A stretch of 64,000 nucleotides of DNA from Rhodohalobacter sp. 614A (GCF_021462415.1 NZ_JAKEDS010000001.1:468273-532272), one strand, 5' to 3'. Shown: positions 14,994 through 24,470, counted from the stretch's first letter. Notes: a model not told the origin generated them from the letters alone. A program made the numbers and translations.

Positions 14994-16733
14994 ATGGCAA
15001 AGGTTGAAGTTGAAATGCCCCAAATGGGCGAGTCCGTAATGGAGGGAACCGTCATCGAATGGAAGAAAAAAGTCGGTGACAAGGTTGAAGTGGATGAAAC
15101 CCTTCTGGAAATCGCCACTGACAAAGTGGACACGGAAGTGCCATCACCTGAAGCCGGAGTTTTGGTAGAAATTCTTGTTGAGGAAGATGAAACCGTAGAA
15201 GTGGGCCAGACCATTGCTATTATCGACACGGAAGCAGATCCTTCTGAAGCAGATGCGGAACCTTCGGGAGAGGCTGAATCAAAAGAAGAATCCTCCGAGA
15301 AAGAGGAAAAAACTGAGACAGAGGCTGATGAGCCGGAAAAGACTGAAGATGAATCTGCTGATGAAGACGAGGGCGAGCGAATAGAAGTAGAAATGCCACA
15401 GATGGGTGAATCCGTAATGGAGGGAACCGTCATTGAATGGGCGAAGAAAGTTGGCGATAAAGTTGAAGTGGATGAAACCCTTTTGGAAATTGCTACCGAC
15501 AAAGTGGACACCGAAGTACCGTCTCCCGAAGCCGGAACGCTTGTAGAAATTTTAGTGGAAGAAGGCGAGACTGTTGAGGTTGGCCAAACGATTGCCATTA
15601 TCGCCACAGGTAAAGCCGCAGAAAGTGCAAAAAGCGGAGAGAAGAAAAAGGATGAGAAAAAATCTTCTGCCGAAAAACCAGCGTCCAAAAACGGAACATC
15701 TGAAGAATCTGAGAAAGAAGCGAAGGAAAGTACATCCAAGCCTCAGCGAAAAGGATCTGACGGACGATTCTATTCTCCACTTGTACGATCCATTGCAAGC
15801 GAAGAAGGTATCACACAGGAAGAGCTCGAATCCATTGAAGGAAGCGGTAAGGAAGGACGCGTTTCCAAAGAAGACATTCTTTCTTATGTAGAAGACAAAA
15901 AAGCCGGCAAGGTGAAAGCGCCATCCGGAACGAAAGGAAAAGAAGACATCGCTCAGGCTGCCCGGGAAAAAGGCAAGATTTCAGCGGGTGAGCTGGATGT
16001 TCATCGTCCGCACGAAAATGTTGAAATTGTGAAGATGGACCGAATGCGCAAGATGATTGCCGAGCATATGGTTCGTTCCAAGCAGACATCAGCCCACGTT
16101 ACAACTTTCAGCGATGTAGACGTTACCAGCATTGTGAAATGGCGTGAAGCCAACAAAAAGAAATTTTACGATCAGACCGGTGTGAAGCTTACTTATACAC
16201 CCATCTTTATCGAAGCTTTTATCCAGGCTATTGGCGAATTTCCACTCATCAACAGTTCGGTTGACGGAGACGAAATTCACCTCAAAAAAGACATTAACTT
16301 TGGATTGGCTGTTGCACTTGGCGAAGGTGGAAAAGGCGGCTTGATCGTACCGGTCATCAAACAAGCTCAAAACAAAAATTTAGCCGGGCTTGCCAAATCG
16401 GTTCACGATCTGGCGGACAAAGCGCGAACCAAAGATTTAAGTCCCGATGATCTTGTTGGCGGAACTATCACTCTTACAAATTATGGCAGTGTTGGAAACC
16501 TGATGGGTACTCCGATCATCAATCAGCCACAGGTTGCTATTTTAGGAACCGGAGTGATTGAAAAACGTCCTGTAGTTCTGGAAACGGAGCAAGGAGATGT
16601 GATTGCCATTCGACACAAAATGTATCTTTCCATGAGTTACGACCACAGAATTATTGATGGCGCTCATGGCGGTGCATTTATGAGCCGGGTAAAACAACTG
16701 CTTGAGAATTTCGATGCAGACAGAGCGATATAA
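14994..16733 (+). CDS. 2-oxoacid dehydrogenase E2 (dihydrolipoyl acyltransferase), two lipoyl domains
   Basis: 579 residues. Two biotinyl-lipoyl domains (about 2-78 and 129-204) with lipoyl-lysines Lys44 and Lys170, each in ATDKVDTEVPSPEAG. They are separated by an acidic linker and followed by a Lys/Glu/Ser-rich linker. Next is an E1/E3-binding domain (259-298, YSPLVRSIASEEGI) and the catalytic acyltransferase domain (about 340-579) with the active-site SYDHRIIDGAHGG (His551, Asp555). It forms the core of a 2-oxoglutarate, pyruvate or branched-chain 2-oxoacid complex. GESVxEGTV and GTPIINQPQVAILG fit the 2-oxoglutarate or branched-chain type better than pyruvate. No E1 or E3 gene is adjacent. 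AAGGTGG lies 7 bp before ATG 14994. Confidence 0.93.
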   Translation: MAKVEVEMPQMGESVMEGTVIEWKKKVGDKVEVDETLLEIATDKVDTEVPSPEAGVLVEILVEEDETVEVGQTIAIIDTEADPSEADAEPSGEAESKEESSEKEEKTETEADEPEKTEDESADEDEGERIEVEMPQMGESVMEGTVIEWAKKVGDKVEVDETLLEIATDKVDTEVPSPEAGTLVEILVEEGETVEVGQTIAIIATGKAAESAKSGEKKKDEKKSSAEKPASKNGTSEESEKEAKESTSKPQRKGSDGRFYSPLVRSIASEEGITQEELESIEGSGKEGRVSKEDILSYVEDKKAGKVKAPSGTKGKEDIAQAAREKGKISAGELDVHRPHENVEIVKMDRMRKMIAEHMVRSKQTSAHVTTFSDVDVTSIVKWREANKKKFYDQTGVKLTYTPIFIEAFIQAIGEFPLINSSVDGDEIHLKKDINFGLAVALGEGGKGGLIVPVIKQAQNKNLAGLAKSVHDLADKARTKDLSPDDLVGGTITLTNYGSVGNLMGTPIINQPQVAILGTGVIEKRPVVLETEQGDVIAIRHKMYLSMSYDHRIIDGAHGGAFMSRVKQLLENFDADRAI

Positions 16734-16750
16734 ATAATTCGACTCTTTTG

Positions 16751-19003
16751 ATGACATCTGTCAATCATAAATCCTGGCGCAGGGGCGCAACTCGCGCCGG
16801 GAAACATGATGTAGATCGGGCAAGGTTGCTTACACTATCCCAAAAGAGTTTGTTAATTTTTGCTCTCATATCCTTTCTAACCTCATGCAGTTCCAACTAT
16901 GACGAAATTGGATCATCTGCAGACTGGAAGGTTTCCCTGGGCGATAAATACAGCAGTCAGTATTCTCACCTCAATCAAATAAACCGCAATAACGTAGAGC
17001 AGTTAGAAGTTGCATGGACGTACCGAAGCGGAGAGGCCGATACCCTGGCAAATTCGCAAATCCAGGCCAATCCGCTAATTATTGACGGAACTCTGTACTC
17101 AACGACTCCAAGATTAAATGTTATTGCACTTGATGCCGCCACGGGTGAACCCAAATGGCGATACAATCCTTTTCCGGATACCGCAGAAGTAGTTACATGG
17201 CTGAATGTGAATCGCGGCGTAACTTATTGGGAAGATGGTAATGATAAGCGAATTCTGTTTACCGCCGGACCCGATTTATATGCTTTGGATACTTCAACGG
17301 GCAAACCAATTGAGTCTTTTGGTATAAATGGAAAGGCAAGCCTAAAGGCCGGTTTCGAAGAGCGAACCGAAGAGCTTTACGTGGTTACTACTTCGCCCGG
17401 CATTATTTACAAAGATCTGATTATCATAGGCTCGCGCGTTTCCGAGGGTGAGGATGCCGCACCGGGTGATATTCGGGCTTTTAATGTTCGAACCGGAAAA
17501 TTGCAGTGGACATTTCACACCATCCCTCAGCCCGGAGAATTTGGATATGATACATGGGAAGACCCCGATGCCTGGCAAAATATCGGCGGAGCAAACAGTT
17601 GGGCGGGAATGGCTCTGGATGAAAAGCGTGGCATTGTGTACATCCCAACCGGTACGGCATCGCCTGATTTTTATGGAGGAAACCGAAAGGGCTCAAATCT
17701 TTTTGGCAATTCTCTCCTGGCTTTGGATGCAAAAACCGGTGAACGAATTTGGCACTATCAAACCGTCCATCACGACTTATGGGACCGGGATTTACCCTCA
17801 GCTCCGAACCTTGTAACCGTCACACATGATGGTCGTGAAATTGATGCCGTCTCCCAAACCACAAAAACTGGATTCGTTTTTCTGTTTGACCGTGAGACCG
17901 GCGAACCACTCTTCCCCATTGAAGAAGTTCCTGTTCCAACGGAGACAAATCTTGAAGGTGAGGAGATCTGGCCAACTCAACCAATACCAACGCTGCCTAA
18001 GCCATTTACGCGTCAGCATCTGCCCGACTCATCTCTCAATCCCTTTGTTTCGGAAGAGGTTCAGGCGGATTTGAGAAACCAGCTAAGCACATTAAAAAGA
18101 ACGCACATGTATGAACCTCCTTCACTTGAAGGAACTCTTATCTATCCCGGCTATGATGGCGGAGCCGAATGGGGAGGAAGCGCGTTCGACCCTGAAACCG
18201 GCATTCTTTATGTAAATAGCAATGAAGTTCCGTGGACACTGACCATGGTTCCGTCTGAAGGCCGGGAAAATGGAACCGCAAATAATTCTATCACTTTTGG
18301 TGAGAATACATACATGAATTACTGTATCGCCTGCCACGGACCGGATCGTGAAGGTACCGGCAATAATCCTTCGCTTATAGGTGTTGATGAACTCTACACG
18401 CCTCAGGAAATGCTCGATCTGATCAACACCGGACGCCGAATGATGCCTGGTTTCCAATATCTCTCAGAAAACCGGAAAAAGTCGGTTATCAATTTTCTTA
18501 TGGATGAAAATCACTTCGAGGTTGATTTGGCCTCATCCGACAAGCAGGAACTGACAAGTGAGCCTCAAACCAGTCCGTATGTAATGACCGGCTATCGCAA
18601 ATTTCAAACTCCGGATGGGTATCCTGCAAGCAGTCCACCGTGGGGAAGGCTGAATGCCATCAATTTAAACACAGGTGAAATTGAATGGCAGGTTCCGCTT
18701 GGTGAATATCCAAAACTGGCTGATCAAGGCATTCCAACCACAGGCACAGAGAACTATGGCGGACCGGTTGTAACCGCAGGCGGACTCATTTTCATCGCAG
18801 CTACTCTAGACGAAAAAATACGCGCTTTCGATAAAGACTCCGGCGAACTGTTATGGGAATACAAATTACCGGTTGCCGGATATGCCACACCAAGTGTCTA
18901 TTCTATTGATGGAAAACAGTATGTAGTTATTGCTTGCGGCGGAGGAAAACTGGGTACAAAATCGGGTGATTACTACATCGCATTTTCGCTCCCGAATTCA
19001 TAG
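16751..19003 (+). CDS. PQQ-dependent dehydrogenase lipoprotein with cytochrome c domain
   Basis: About 750 residues. The quinoprotein eight-blade propeller is recognisable from repeated tryptophan-docking-like motifs (ALDAATGEPKWRYNP, LALDAKTGERIWHYQ, AFDKDSGELLWEYK) and the QVPLGEYPKL and YVVIACGGGKLGTKSG endings typical of the membrane glucose-dehydrogenase branch. A c-type haem domain is inserted at about 515-590, with CIACH at residues 525-529 and RMMPGF giving a Met axial ligand. The N-terminus is odd: ATG 16751 gives a long basic leader before the hydrophobic core and lipobox LTSC, and TTG 16826 would give a normal lipoprotein signal. It should oxidise a sugar or alcohol in the periplasm and pass electrons through haem c. 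The substrate is unknown. Confidence 0.88.
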   Translation: MTSVNHKSWRRGATRAGKHDVDRARLLTLSQKSLLIFALISFLTSCSSNYDEIGSSADWKVSLGDKYSSQYSHLNQINRNNVEQLEVAWTYRSGEADTLANSQIQANPLIIDGTLYSTTPRLNVIALDAATGEPKWRYNPFPDTAEVVTWLNVNRGVTYWEDGNDKRILFTAGPDLYALDTSTGKPIESFGINGKASLKAGFEERTEELYVVTTSPGIIYKDLIIIGSRVSEGEDAAPGDIRAFNVRTGKLQWTFHTIPQPGEFGYDTWEDPDAWQNIGGANSWAGMALDEKRGIVYIPTGTASPDFYGGNRKGSNLFGNSLLALDAKTGERIWHYQTVHHDLWDRDLPSAPNLVTVTHDGREIDAVSQTTKTGFVFLFDRETGEPLFPIEEVPVPTETNLEGEEIWPTQPIPTLPKPFTRQHLPDSSLNPFVSEEVQADLRNQLSTLKRTHMYEPPSLEGTLIYPGYDGGAEWGGSAFDPETGILYVNSNEVPWTLTMVPSEGRENGTANNSITFGENTYMNYCIACHGPDREGTGNNPSLIGVDELYTPQEMLDLINTGRRMMPGFQYLSENRKKSVINFLMDENHFEVDLASSDKQELTSEPQTSPYVMTGYRKFQTPDGYPASSPPWGRLNAINLNTGEIEWQVPLGEYPKLADQGIPTTGTENYGGPVVTAGGLIFIAATLDEKIRAFDKDSGELLWEYKLPVAGYATPSVYSIDGKQYVVIACGGGKLGTKSGDYYIAFSLPNS

Positions 19004-19043
19004 TTTTTAAGAATCGAATTCTGAAAATTTGAAAGGAAACCTC

Positions 19044-19892
19044 ATGGACGTTTTTTCTGACATAACAGGTATACGGTCATTCGTCAAAAATCAAAAAAGA
19101 AAAGGGAAAACAATTGGGTTTGTTCCCACTATGGGATCTCTGCACGACGGACATCTTTCTTTAATGAAACTTGCCGGGGAAAAAGCCGATGAAGTGGTTG
19201 TCTCGATTTATGTAAATCCTGAACAGTTTGGCCCCAGTGAAGATTTTGAGGAGTATCCGCGTGAGCTGGAATTGGACTTGGAGAAATGCCAAAAAATGGG
19301 CGTTTCAGCAGTGTTTACTCCATCTGACGAAATGATGTACGGCCCCGAAAAATTTCTGAAAATTGAGGTTAATGATCTGAATAGATACATGGATGGCGGA
19401 TCACGTCCCGGTTTTTTTGAAGGGATTTTGCTTGTTGTGAATAAGCTTTTCAACATTGTGGCGCCGGATGTTGCCGTATTTGGCCAAAAAGATATTCAGC
19501 AGTTTATCATTCTTCAGCAGATGGTAACCGAGTTCAACCACGATATAGAAATGGTGATGAACCCCATCATTCGCGCCAATGACGGACTGGCTTTAAGCAG
19601 CAGAAATGCCTACCTGAGTGAGGAAGAAAGACAAAAAGCGCCGGGGCTTTATCGAAGTTTACAATACATCGAAAAACAGATTTCTGATGGTGTTGATTCT
19701 CCCAAACTTTTATTAGATCATCAAAAAAGTGAACTTGAAGCAAAAGGTCTAAAAATTGATTATCTTAATGTCTTTGTCAGGAAAACGTTGACCCCTGCAG
19801 AAACGTTAATCAAGAAGGAACAATATATTATAGCCGGCGCCGTATGGTTAGGAGAAACCCGGCTGATCGACAATATTTTGATAGAATTTTAA
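19044..19892 (+). CDS. panC: Pantothenate synthetase
   Basis: 282 residues, the normal PanC length. It joins pantoate and beta-alanine with ATP to make pantothenate. Motifs: PTMGSLHDGHLSLM with the HxGH nucleotide site, YVNPEQFG, the FGQKDIQQ segment, and ALSSRNAYLS, the KMSKS-like loop. ATG 19044 is chosen because AAGGA lies 7 bp upstream and the alignment starts there; an in-frame TTG at 19029 is not needed. It is followed after 12 bp by panD, which makes the beta-alanine it uses, so the two form a pathway operon. Confidence 0.97.
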   Translation: MDVFSDITGIRSFVKNQKRKGKTIGFVPTMGSLHDGHLSLMKLAGEKADEVVVSIYVNPEQFGPSEDFEEYPRELELDLEKCQKMGVSAVFTPSDEMMYGPEKFLKIEVNDLNRYMDGGSRPGFFEGILLVVNKLFNIVAPDVAVFGQKDIQQFIILQQMVTEFNHDIEMVMNPIIRANDGLALSSRNAYLSEEERQKAPGLYRSLQYIEKQISDGVDSPKLLLDHQKSELEAKGLKIDYLNVFVRKTLTPAETLIKKEQYIIAGAVWLGETRLIDNILIEF

Positions 19893-19904
19893 AGAATTTC
19901 CGAT

Positions 19905-20321
19905 ATGAAACTTTCGATGTTTAAATCCAAACTACACCAGATGAGGGTGACGGAAGCCAATCTCATGTACGAGGGCAGCATCACGATTGATGAAGACCTT
20001 TTGGATATGGCCAATATTCTCCCTTATGAAAAAGTCTCTGTGGTAAATATTACTAATGGCTCGAGATTGGAAACATATACCATTCCCGGAGAAAGAGGAA
20101 GCCGTGTTTGTTGCATGAATGGCGCAGCAGCCCGCCTGACTCAGGTGAATGACCGTATCATTGTGATCTCTTTCGCAGAAATGGAACCGGAAGAAGCCAA
20201 ACAACACAAACCAACCGTGGTTGTAGTAGACGAAAATAACAATCCTCAAAAAATTCTTGAACAATCTGTTCAGGGCCGGTCTTTTGATCTTGAAAGCGGC
20301 CTGATGGAACCTTCGAACTAG
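19905..20321 (+). CDS. panD: Aspartate 1-decarboxylase proenzyme
   Basis: 138 residues. It decarboxylates L-aspartate to beta-alanine. The self-cleavage site YEGS is at Gly24-Ser25, the same numbering as E. coli PanD; Ser25 becomes the pyruvoyl cofactor. [16 protein letters not shown] and NGAAARL (substrate-binding part) are present. The C-terminal extension of about 15 residues is not conserved. It lies 12 bp behind panC and is followed by a strong terminator. Confidence 0.97.
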   Translation: MKLSMFKSKLHQMRVTEANLMYEGSITIDEDLLDMANILPYEKVSVVNITNGSRLETYTIPGERGSRVCCMNGAAARLTQVNDRIIVISFAEMEPEEAKQHKPTVVVVDENNNPQKILEQSVQGRSFDLESGLMEPSN

Positions 20322-20340
20322 TTATTGTTTAGATCGAAAA

Positions 20341-20374
20341 AAAAGCCCGATTCGAAAATTCGAATCGGGCTTTT
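20341..20374. terminator. Bidirectional terminator between panD and the M20 dipeptidase
   Basis: A 16-bp near-perfect inverted repeat (20341-20356 and 20359-20374, core GCCCGATTCGAA) with A-run and T-run on both sides. It serves panD on the plus strand and the convergent dipeptidase gene on the minus strand. Confidence 0.93.
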
Positions 20375-20418
20375 TTATTGGAAATGGTTTAAAACCGGAC
20401 CATCGGATGAATGAATCT

Positions 20419-21792
20419 CTACTCCACAAAATCGGGAAGCACTTCAAAAAATCTGGCTGAAGTTTTAATTCCCCGGTGAAAATCCTTCAAAGAGAAACTT
20501 TCGTTGGGGGAGTGAAGGGCGTCTTTCGTCAATCCAAAACCCATCAAAATAGAATTCACGCCAAGCACTTTTTTGAAGTCGGCTACAATGGGAATGGATC
20601 CGCCTTCCCTGGAAAAAAGCACTTCTTTTTCATAGACATCCTCAAATGCTTTTGCTGCTGCTTTCAACCCGTAAAAATCCAAATCGATAACAACCGGATG
20701 TCCGCCGTGATGTTCCATCACATCAACCACAACCGTGTCCGGCACGATAGATTCAACGTATTCCTTAAACAGCTTCGCGATCTTCTTGGGATCCTGATTT
20801 GGCACAAGCCGCATGCTTACTTTTGCGTGAGCTTCTCCCGGCAGAACCGTCTTGGCGCCTTCTCCCTGGTAACCGCCCCACAATCCATTTACATCTAACG
20901 ATGGACGAGCCGTCGTCCTCTCGTGGGTATTGTATCCCTTTTCTCCGTGAACTTCTTTCAGCTCCAGATTTTTTTTGAATGCTTCTTCATCAAAGGGCAA
21001 TTCATGAATGGCGGTTCGTTGCTCTTCGGTCAGCGGTTCAACATCATCATAAAATCCGGGAATTTGAATTCGGCCATCTTCATCTTTTAGTTTCGCAATA
21101 ATTTCACACAAGAGATTTGCCGGGTTTTCCACTCCTCCACCATAAACACCTGAATGCAGATCACGATTTGGCCCCGTCACTTTTATTTCCATATAAGCCA
21201 GTCCGCGCAAACCATACGTGATGGATGGCTGATCTTCTCCAAACATGGCCGTATCCGAAATCAAAACCATATCGCAGGAAAGCAGATCTTTGTGATCGTT
21301 TATAAAAGGTATCAGGTGTGGCGAACCGATTTCTTCTTCTCCCTCCAGGATAAATTTCACATTTACCGGTAATTCCGTACCGGTTTTCATGTAAGCTTCT
21401 ACAGATTTTATGTGAGTGAAAGATTGGCCCTTGTCATCACTGGAACCCCGGGCATACACTCGGCCGTCTTTTATAGTCGGCTCGAAAGGCGGGGTTTTCC
21501 AAAGTTCATCGGGATCGGAAGGTTGAACATCATAATGGCCATAAACCAAAACCGTGGGGCGATCGTCATGCGGACATTTCTCCGCAGTTACTATGGGATG
21601 GCCTTCCGTTTCATGCAGAGTTACTTTATCCAAACCGATTTCTTCAAACTGGTTGACCAAAAATTCAGCGGCCTTTTTTACATCTCCTTTATTTTTTGAT
21701 GACGTGCTTACGCTGGGAATGCGCAACAGCTCGAAAAGTTCTTCTTTATATTTTTCCTCGTTAGCGTCTATATATTCCTGTATACTCTTCAT
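20419..21792 (-). CDS. M20 family dipeptidase
   Basis: 457 residues from ATG 21792; a TTG two codons upstream is in frame but weaker. Metal and catalytic motifs: VYGHYDVQP (His and Asp ligands), ARGSSDDKG (bridging Asp), LEGEEEIGSPH (catalytic Glu, Glu ligand), and SREGGSIPI near residue 410. The dimerisation domain lies in the middle (DLHSGVYGG). No signal peptide, so it is cytoplasmic. It resembles broad dipeptidases of the carnosinase/CNDP type that free amino acids from short peptides. It converges on panD and has a 180-bp upstream gap. Confidence 0.9.
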   Translation of the reverse strand: MKSIQEYIDANEEKYKEELFELLRIPSVSTSSKNKGDVKKAAEFLVNQFEEIGLDKVTLHETEGHPIVTAEKCPHDDRPTVLVYGHYDVQPSDPDELWKTPPFEPTIKDGRVYARGSSDDKGQSFTHIKSVEAYMKTGTELPVNVKFILEGEEEIGSPHLIPFINDHKDLLSCDMVLISDTAMFGEDQPSITYGLRGLAYMEIKVTGPNRDLHSGVYGGGVENPANLLCEIIAKLKDEDGRIQIPGFYDDVEPLTEEQRTAIHELPFDEEAFKKNLELKEVHGEKGYNTHERTTARPSLDVNGLWGGYQGEGAKTVLPGEAHAKVSMRLVPNQDPKKIAKLFKEYVESIVPDTVVVDVMEHHGGHPVVIDLDFYGLKAAAKAFEDVYEKEVLFSREGGSIPIVADFKKVLGVNSILMGFGLTKDALHSPNESFSLKDFHRGIKTSARFFEVLPDFVE

Positions 21793-21974
21793 TTCCAAAG
21801 TCTGGATTCAATTCTTTTTTCATTTTTACAGATGATTGAAAGCCTGATTTTTTTATTCAGACTCAACCTTAAAATGTAAGGAATTGATGGCACTATTGCC
21901 TAACCGGGAGTTTGGTTTGACCAGCTTGAAATATATAGTCATAAGCAAAAAAACCGACTCCGCTTTGGAACGAA

Positions 21975-22289
21975 TCACTCTACTACAACAGCCGTACCAT
22001 AAACCAGTATTTCGGCCGCGCTGGTCATGATATAGCTCGTTGTAAAACGAACATCCACAACAGCATTTGCGCCGAGTGACCTGGCTTCATCAATCATCCG
22101 GTCGATGGCCTGCTCGCGGGCTTCCGCCATCATTTTGGTATAAGATTGAATTTCCCCGCCAATAATGCCTTTAAGAACGGCTAAGATATCGCGGCCAATG
22201 TGCCGAACCCGAATGGTATTGCCTCTCACCAGCCCAATCGTTTTTACAATTTTCTTACCCTGAATTTCGGAAGAAGTTTGAATCATCAT
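21975..22289 (-). CDS. UPF0145 (YbjQ-type) heavy-metal-binding domain protein
   Basis: 104 residues, full length for UPF0145. Family motifs: GLVRGNTIRVRHIGRD near the N-terminus, GGEIQSYTKMMAEAREQAI in the middle, and GANAVVDVRFTTS towards the end. The family forms small pentameric beta rings and has no proven reaction. Its start codon overlaps the stop of the anti-sigma gene by 4 bp (ATGA), so it is the third gene of the sigma operon and is probably made with it. The context suggests an envelope or stress role. Confidence 0.88.
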   Translation of the reverse strand: MMIQTSSEIQGKKIVKTIGLVRGNTIRVRHIGRDILAVLKGIIGGEIQSYTKMMAEAREQAIDRMIDEARSLGANAVVDVRFTTSYIMTSAAEILVYGTAVVVE

Positions 22290-22741
22290 CGTATTACATC
22301 TTTATATCGTTCATGTTTATCGAGATAGAGTTTTTCGCGCAGAAGAGATACGAGCAGGATAATCACCCCGGCCGCAACGGATACAATTGCGGCTTTCAGC
22401 CACCAGGCCAGCCCGGGATCCGTCAATACAGATGAAAGCATCATCCAGGCGGCGTAAAAAAGCAGAACAAGAGCGCCAACCGTAAAGAGAATCCAACCGA
22501 TACCTCTTTCCACACGCGTAAAAACTGTGCGTTTATAATTGTCCCACAATTCTGGTTGTGGTTCTTTCAGTTTTGTTTGCGAAGTCATTTCCTTCATGGT
22601 TTTAAGTTGATGGTATTCTTCCGCCCACTCCGGCTGTTCGAGCAATATCTTTTTCAATTCGCTCTCTTCCTGCGGGGAACTTTCTCCGTCGATGGAAGCC
22701 ATCATCAGGTTTCGGATATGATCGGATTCAGGAGTATTCAT
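22286..22741 (-). CDS. Putative anti-sigma factor, two membrane helices, no zinc motif
   Basis: 151 residues. The N-terminal 70 residues resemble an anti-sigma domain (MMASIDGESSPQEESELKKIL) but lack the HxxxCxxC zinc ligands of ZAS proteins. Two hydrophobic helices follow (about 80-103 and 113-134) and a short basic cytoplasmic tail. It overlaps the sigma gene by 14 bp and the UPF0145 gene by 4 bp, the usual arrangement for an ECF sigma factor and its inhibitor. The role is inferred from order and topology. Confidence 0.75.
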   Translation of the reverse strand: MNTPESDHIRNLMMASIDGESSPQEESELKKILLEQPEWAEEYHQLKTMKEMTSQTKLKEPQPELWDNYKRTVFTRVERGIGWILFTVGALVLLFYAAWMMLSSVLTDPGLAWWLKAAIVSVAAGVIILLVSLLREKLYLDKHERYKDVIR

Positions 22742-23297
22742 AACCAGCCTCCTCCATGTGAGTTTTAAATCGTTGTCTTGCAGTGTATAAACGAGACATC
22801 ACGGTACCGACAGGAATTCCGAGCATTTCTGCAATTTCCTTATAAGAATATCCTTCAAGATCTTTCATCACGATAATTTCACGGTCGTTCACATCCAGTT
22901 TGGAAAGGGTTTGCTGAATCAGCCGATTTTCTTCTTCCCGCAAAACATCTCTCGATGGATTATTCTCACCTTTGGGTTCCGTCCAATATTCCAGCCGACT
23001 CACCGCCGTTTCTTTTCTTCTGGATTCATCCCTGTTTCGATTCAGGCAAAGGTTCTTCAGAATCGTGTAAAACCAAGGATATAACGGCCGGGAGGTATTA
23101 ATACTTTTTCGTGCTTTCCAGACCTTAATAAAGGTTTCCTGCGAAATTTCAACCGCATCTTCATGATTCCTGAGAATAGCCAGAGCGTGGAAATATGCCG
23201 GTTTCATTAATTGATCGACAAGCTGCTGGAATGCGCCGGCATCCCCTCGTTTCACCCGCTCTACCAAATCCGTTTCAATATGAATGCGATTATTCAC
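22728..23297 (-). CDS. RNA polymerase sigma factor, ECF subfamily
   Basis: About 189 residues from GTG 23297; TTG 23318 is also in frame, so the start is uncertain. Region 2 (ISQETFIKVWKARKSI, then PWFYTILKNLCLNRNRDESR) and region 4 (LDVNDREIIVMKDLEGYSYKEIAEMLGIPVGTVMSRLYTARQ) are complete, with the helix-turn-helix at the C-terminus. It guides RNA polymerase to a stress regulon and is probably held inactive by the next gene's product. The gap upstream (23298-23546) should hold the promoter; I saw no autoregulatory site I could prove. Confidence 0.95.
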   Translation of the reverse strand: MNNRIHIETDLVERVKRGDAGAFQQLVDQLMKPAYFHALAILRNHEDAVEISQETFIKVWKARKSINTSRPLYPWFYTILKNLCLNRNRDESRRKETAVSRLEYWTEPKGENNPSRDVLREEENRLIQQTLSKLDVNDREIIVMKDLEGYSYKEIAEMLGIPVGTVMSRLYTARQRFKTHMEEAGYEYS

Positions 23298-23546
23298 CGT
23301 GCAATGTTTGTTTACCAATCTTACACCAGGCCCGGGATTTTATTCATTTTTTTCTCTGAGATTTTTTTAAAGAGCTTAAAATCCCTCTTTTCAAAAAGTA
23401 CTCTTTTTATGAATGATGTGCAGATTGTCCACAATCATCCATTCAAACAGGTAAGCAATCTATGTTCCCAAACCATTTTCTTCCCGGTCAGCAAACAGAT
23501 TCACTGATCACGCCCTTCTAAAAAAGGAAAATTAAATCAAGTTTGA

Positions 23547-24470
23547 CTAATGAAGGCCCTGCCAATTCTTCGCACGTTTTTCGCCAGCGGTAATTTCTAC
23601 TTCCAATTGATTTTGAGGCGGCGGAAGCTCGCAGGTTGTAAACGTATTGTAGGCGCAAGGCGGATTATAAATCTTGTTGAAATCAATATTAGTGTAATGA
23701 CTGCCTTCCGGAGGGAACTCCACATAAATATACCGGCCGGCCTGGTACGTTTCGGTTTTATTGGTCAGATCACCCACAATCATAAACATGTTGTCGCCAC
23801 TTTCGATGGCATCCAGCGTAAAAATTTCCCCGTCAATACTAAACTCCAGGGTTCCTGGTGAAGCAATATCTACCTGCTGCCCCAACACATTTACGATCTG
23901 CATGGTACTGCCTTCCGGCTTAGGAATGAAGCGTGCTCTCCGATTCCAATTTTCATCAATAGGATAGGACTCAAAGCCCGTAAAATTATCCACTTTTTCA
24001 TTTTCTTTATTGAAGAGGCGAATTCCAACCAGATTTTGCCGGACGATAATAAACCACTCCAGATCTTCATGTTCAACATGGGGCGTGTCTTGATTTTCTC
24101 CATCATACAATACCATTTCTGAAACCGGCTCTCCCTCATGGCTAATAGTTACCCCTTCCGCCACGTTTAAAGTCACTTTTCCATCTTCATATATCAGCGT
24201 TCCGGCATCATCGGGGATTGTCCCGTCGGGAAATTGAATATCCTGTTCGCCTCCGCTTCCAAAGCTGTTTTCTCCTTCATCCAGCCAAAACATTCCGGCA
24301 AGACGCAACCATCCGGTGGGTGACTTCAGGCTTTCGACACGATCCTGTTTCCAGGCCTCAACTTCCTGCACATAATTTTCAGAAACCCTCGCCGGACCCA
24401 AATCTATTTTTTTGCACCCGTTTAAAAATATTAGAATTGTAATTGCAAATACTGCAATGAATCGAATCAT
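23547..24470 (-). CDS. DUF1684 lipoprotein
   Basis: 307 residues. Lipobox FLNGC (Cys19), then a basic KK and the family body: SPTGWLRLAGMFWLDEGENSFGS at 51-73, GYPI-like FESYPIDENW, and the diagnostic FNKIYNPPCAYNTFTTC near 270, followed by PPPQNQL. DUF1684 proteins are small beta proteins without known reaction. It is divergent from the ferredoxin-like gene across a 278-bp gap and lies downstream of nothing obvious. Confidence 0.88.
   Translation of the reverse strand: MIRFIAVFAITILIFLNGCKKIDLGPARVSENYVQEVEAWKQDRVESLKSPTGWLRLAGMFWLDEGENSFGSGGEQDIQFPDGTIPDDAGTLIYEDGKVTLNVAEGVTISHEGEPVSEMVLYDGENQDTPHVEHEDLEWFIIVRQNLVGIRLFNKENEKVDNFTGFESYPIDENWNRRARFIPKPEGSTMQIVNVLGQQVDIASPGTLEFSIDGEIFTLDAIESGDNMFMIVGDLTNKTETYQAGRYIYVEFPPEGSHYTNIDFNKIYNPPCAYNTFTTCELPPPQNQLEVEITAGEKRAKNWQGLH

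Noticed and set aside
14972-15739. Long Ser/Thr-rich frame on the minus strand opposite the E2 gene
   Set aside because: It is the antisense of two lipoyl domains and their acidic linker; repeated SSTSTLSPTF patterns mirror the duplicated domains. No start signal or family match.
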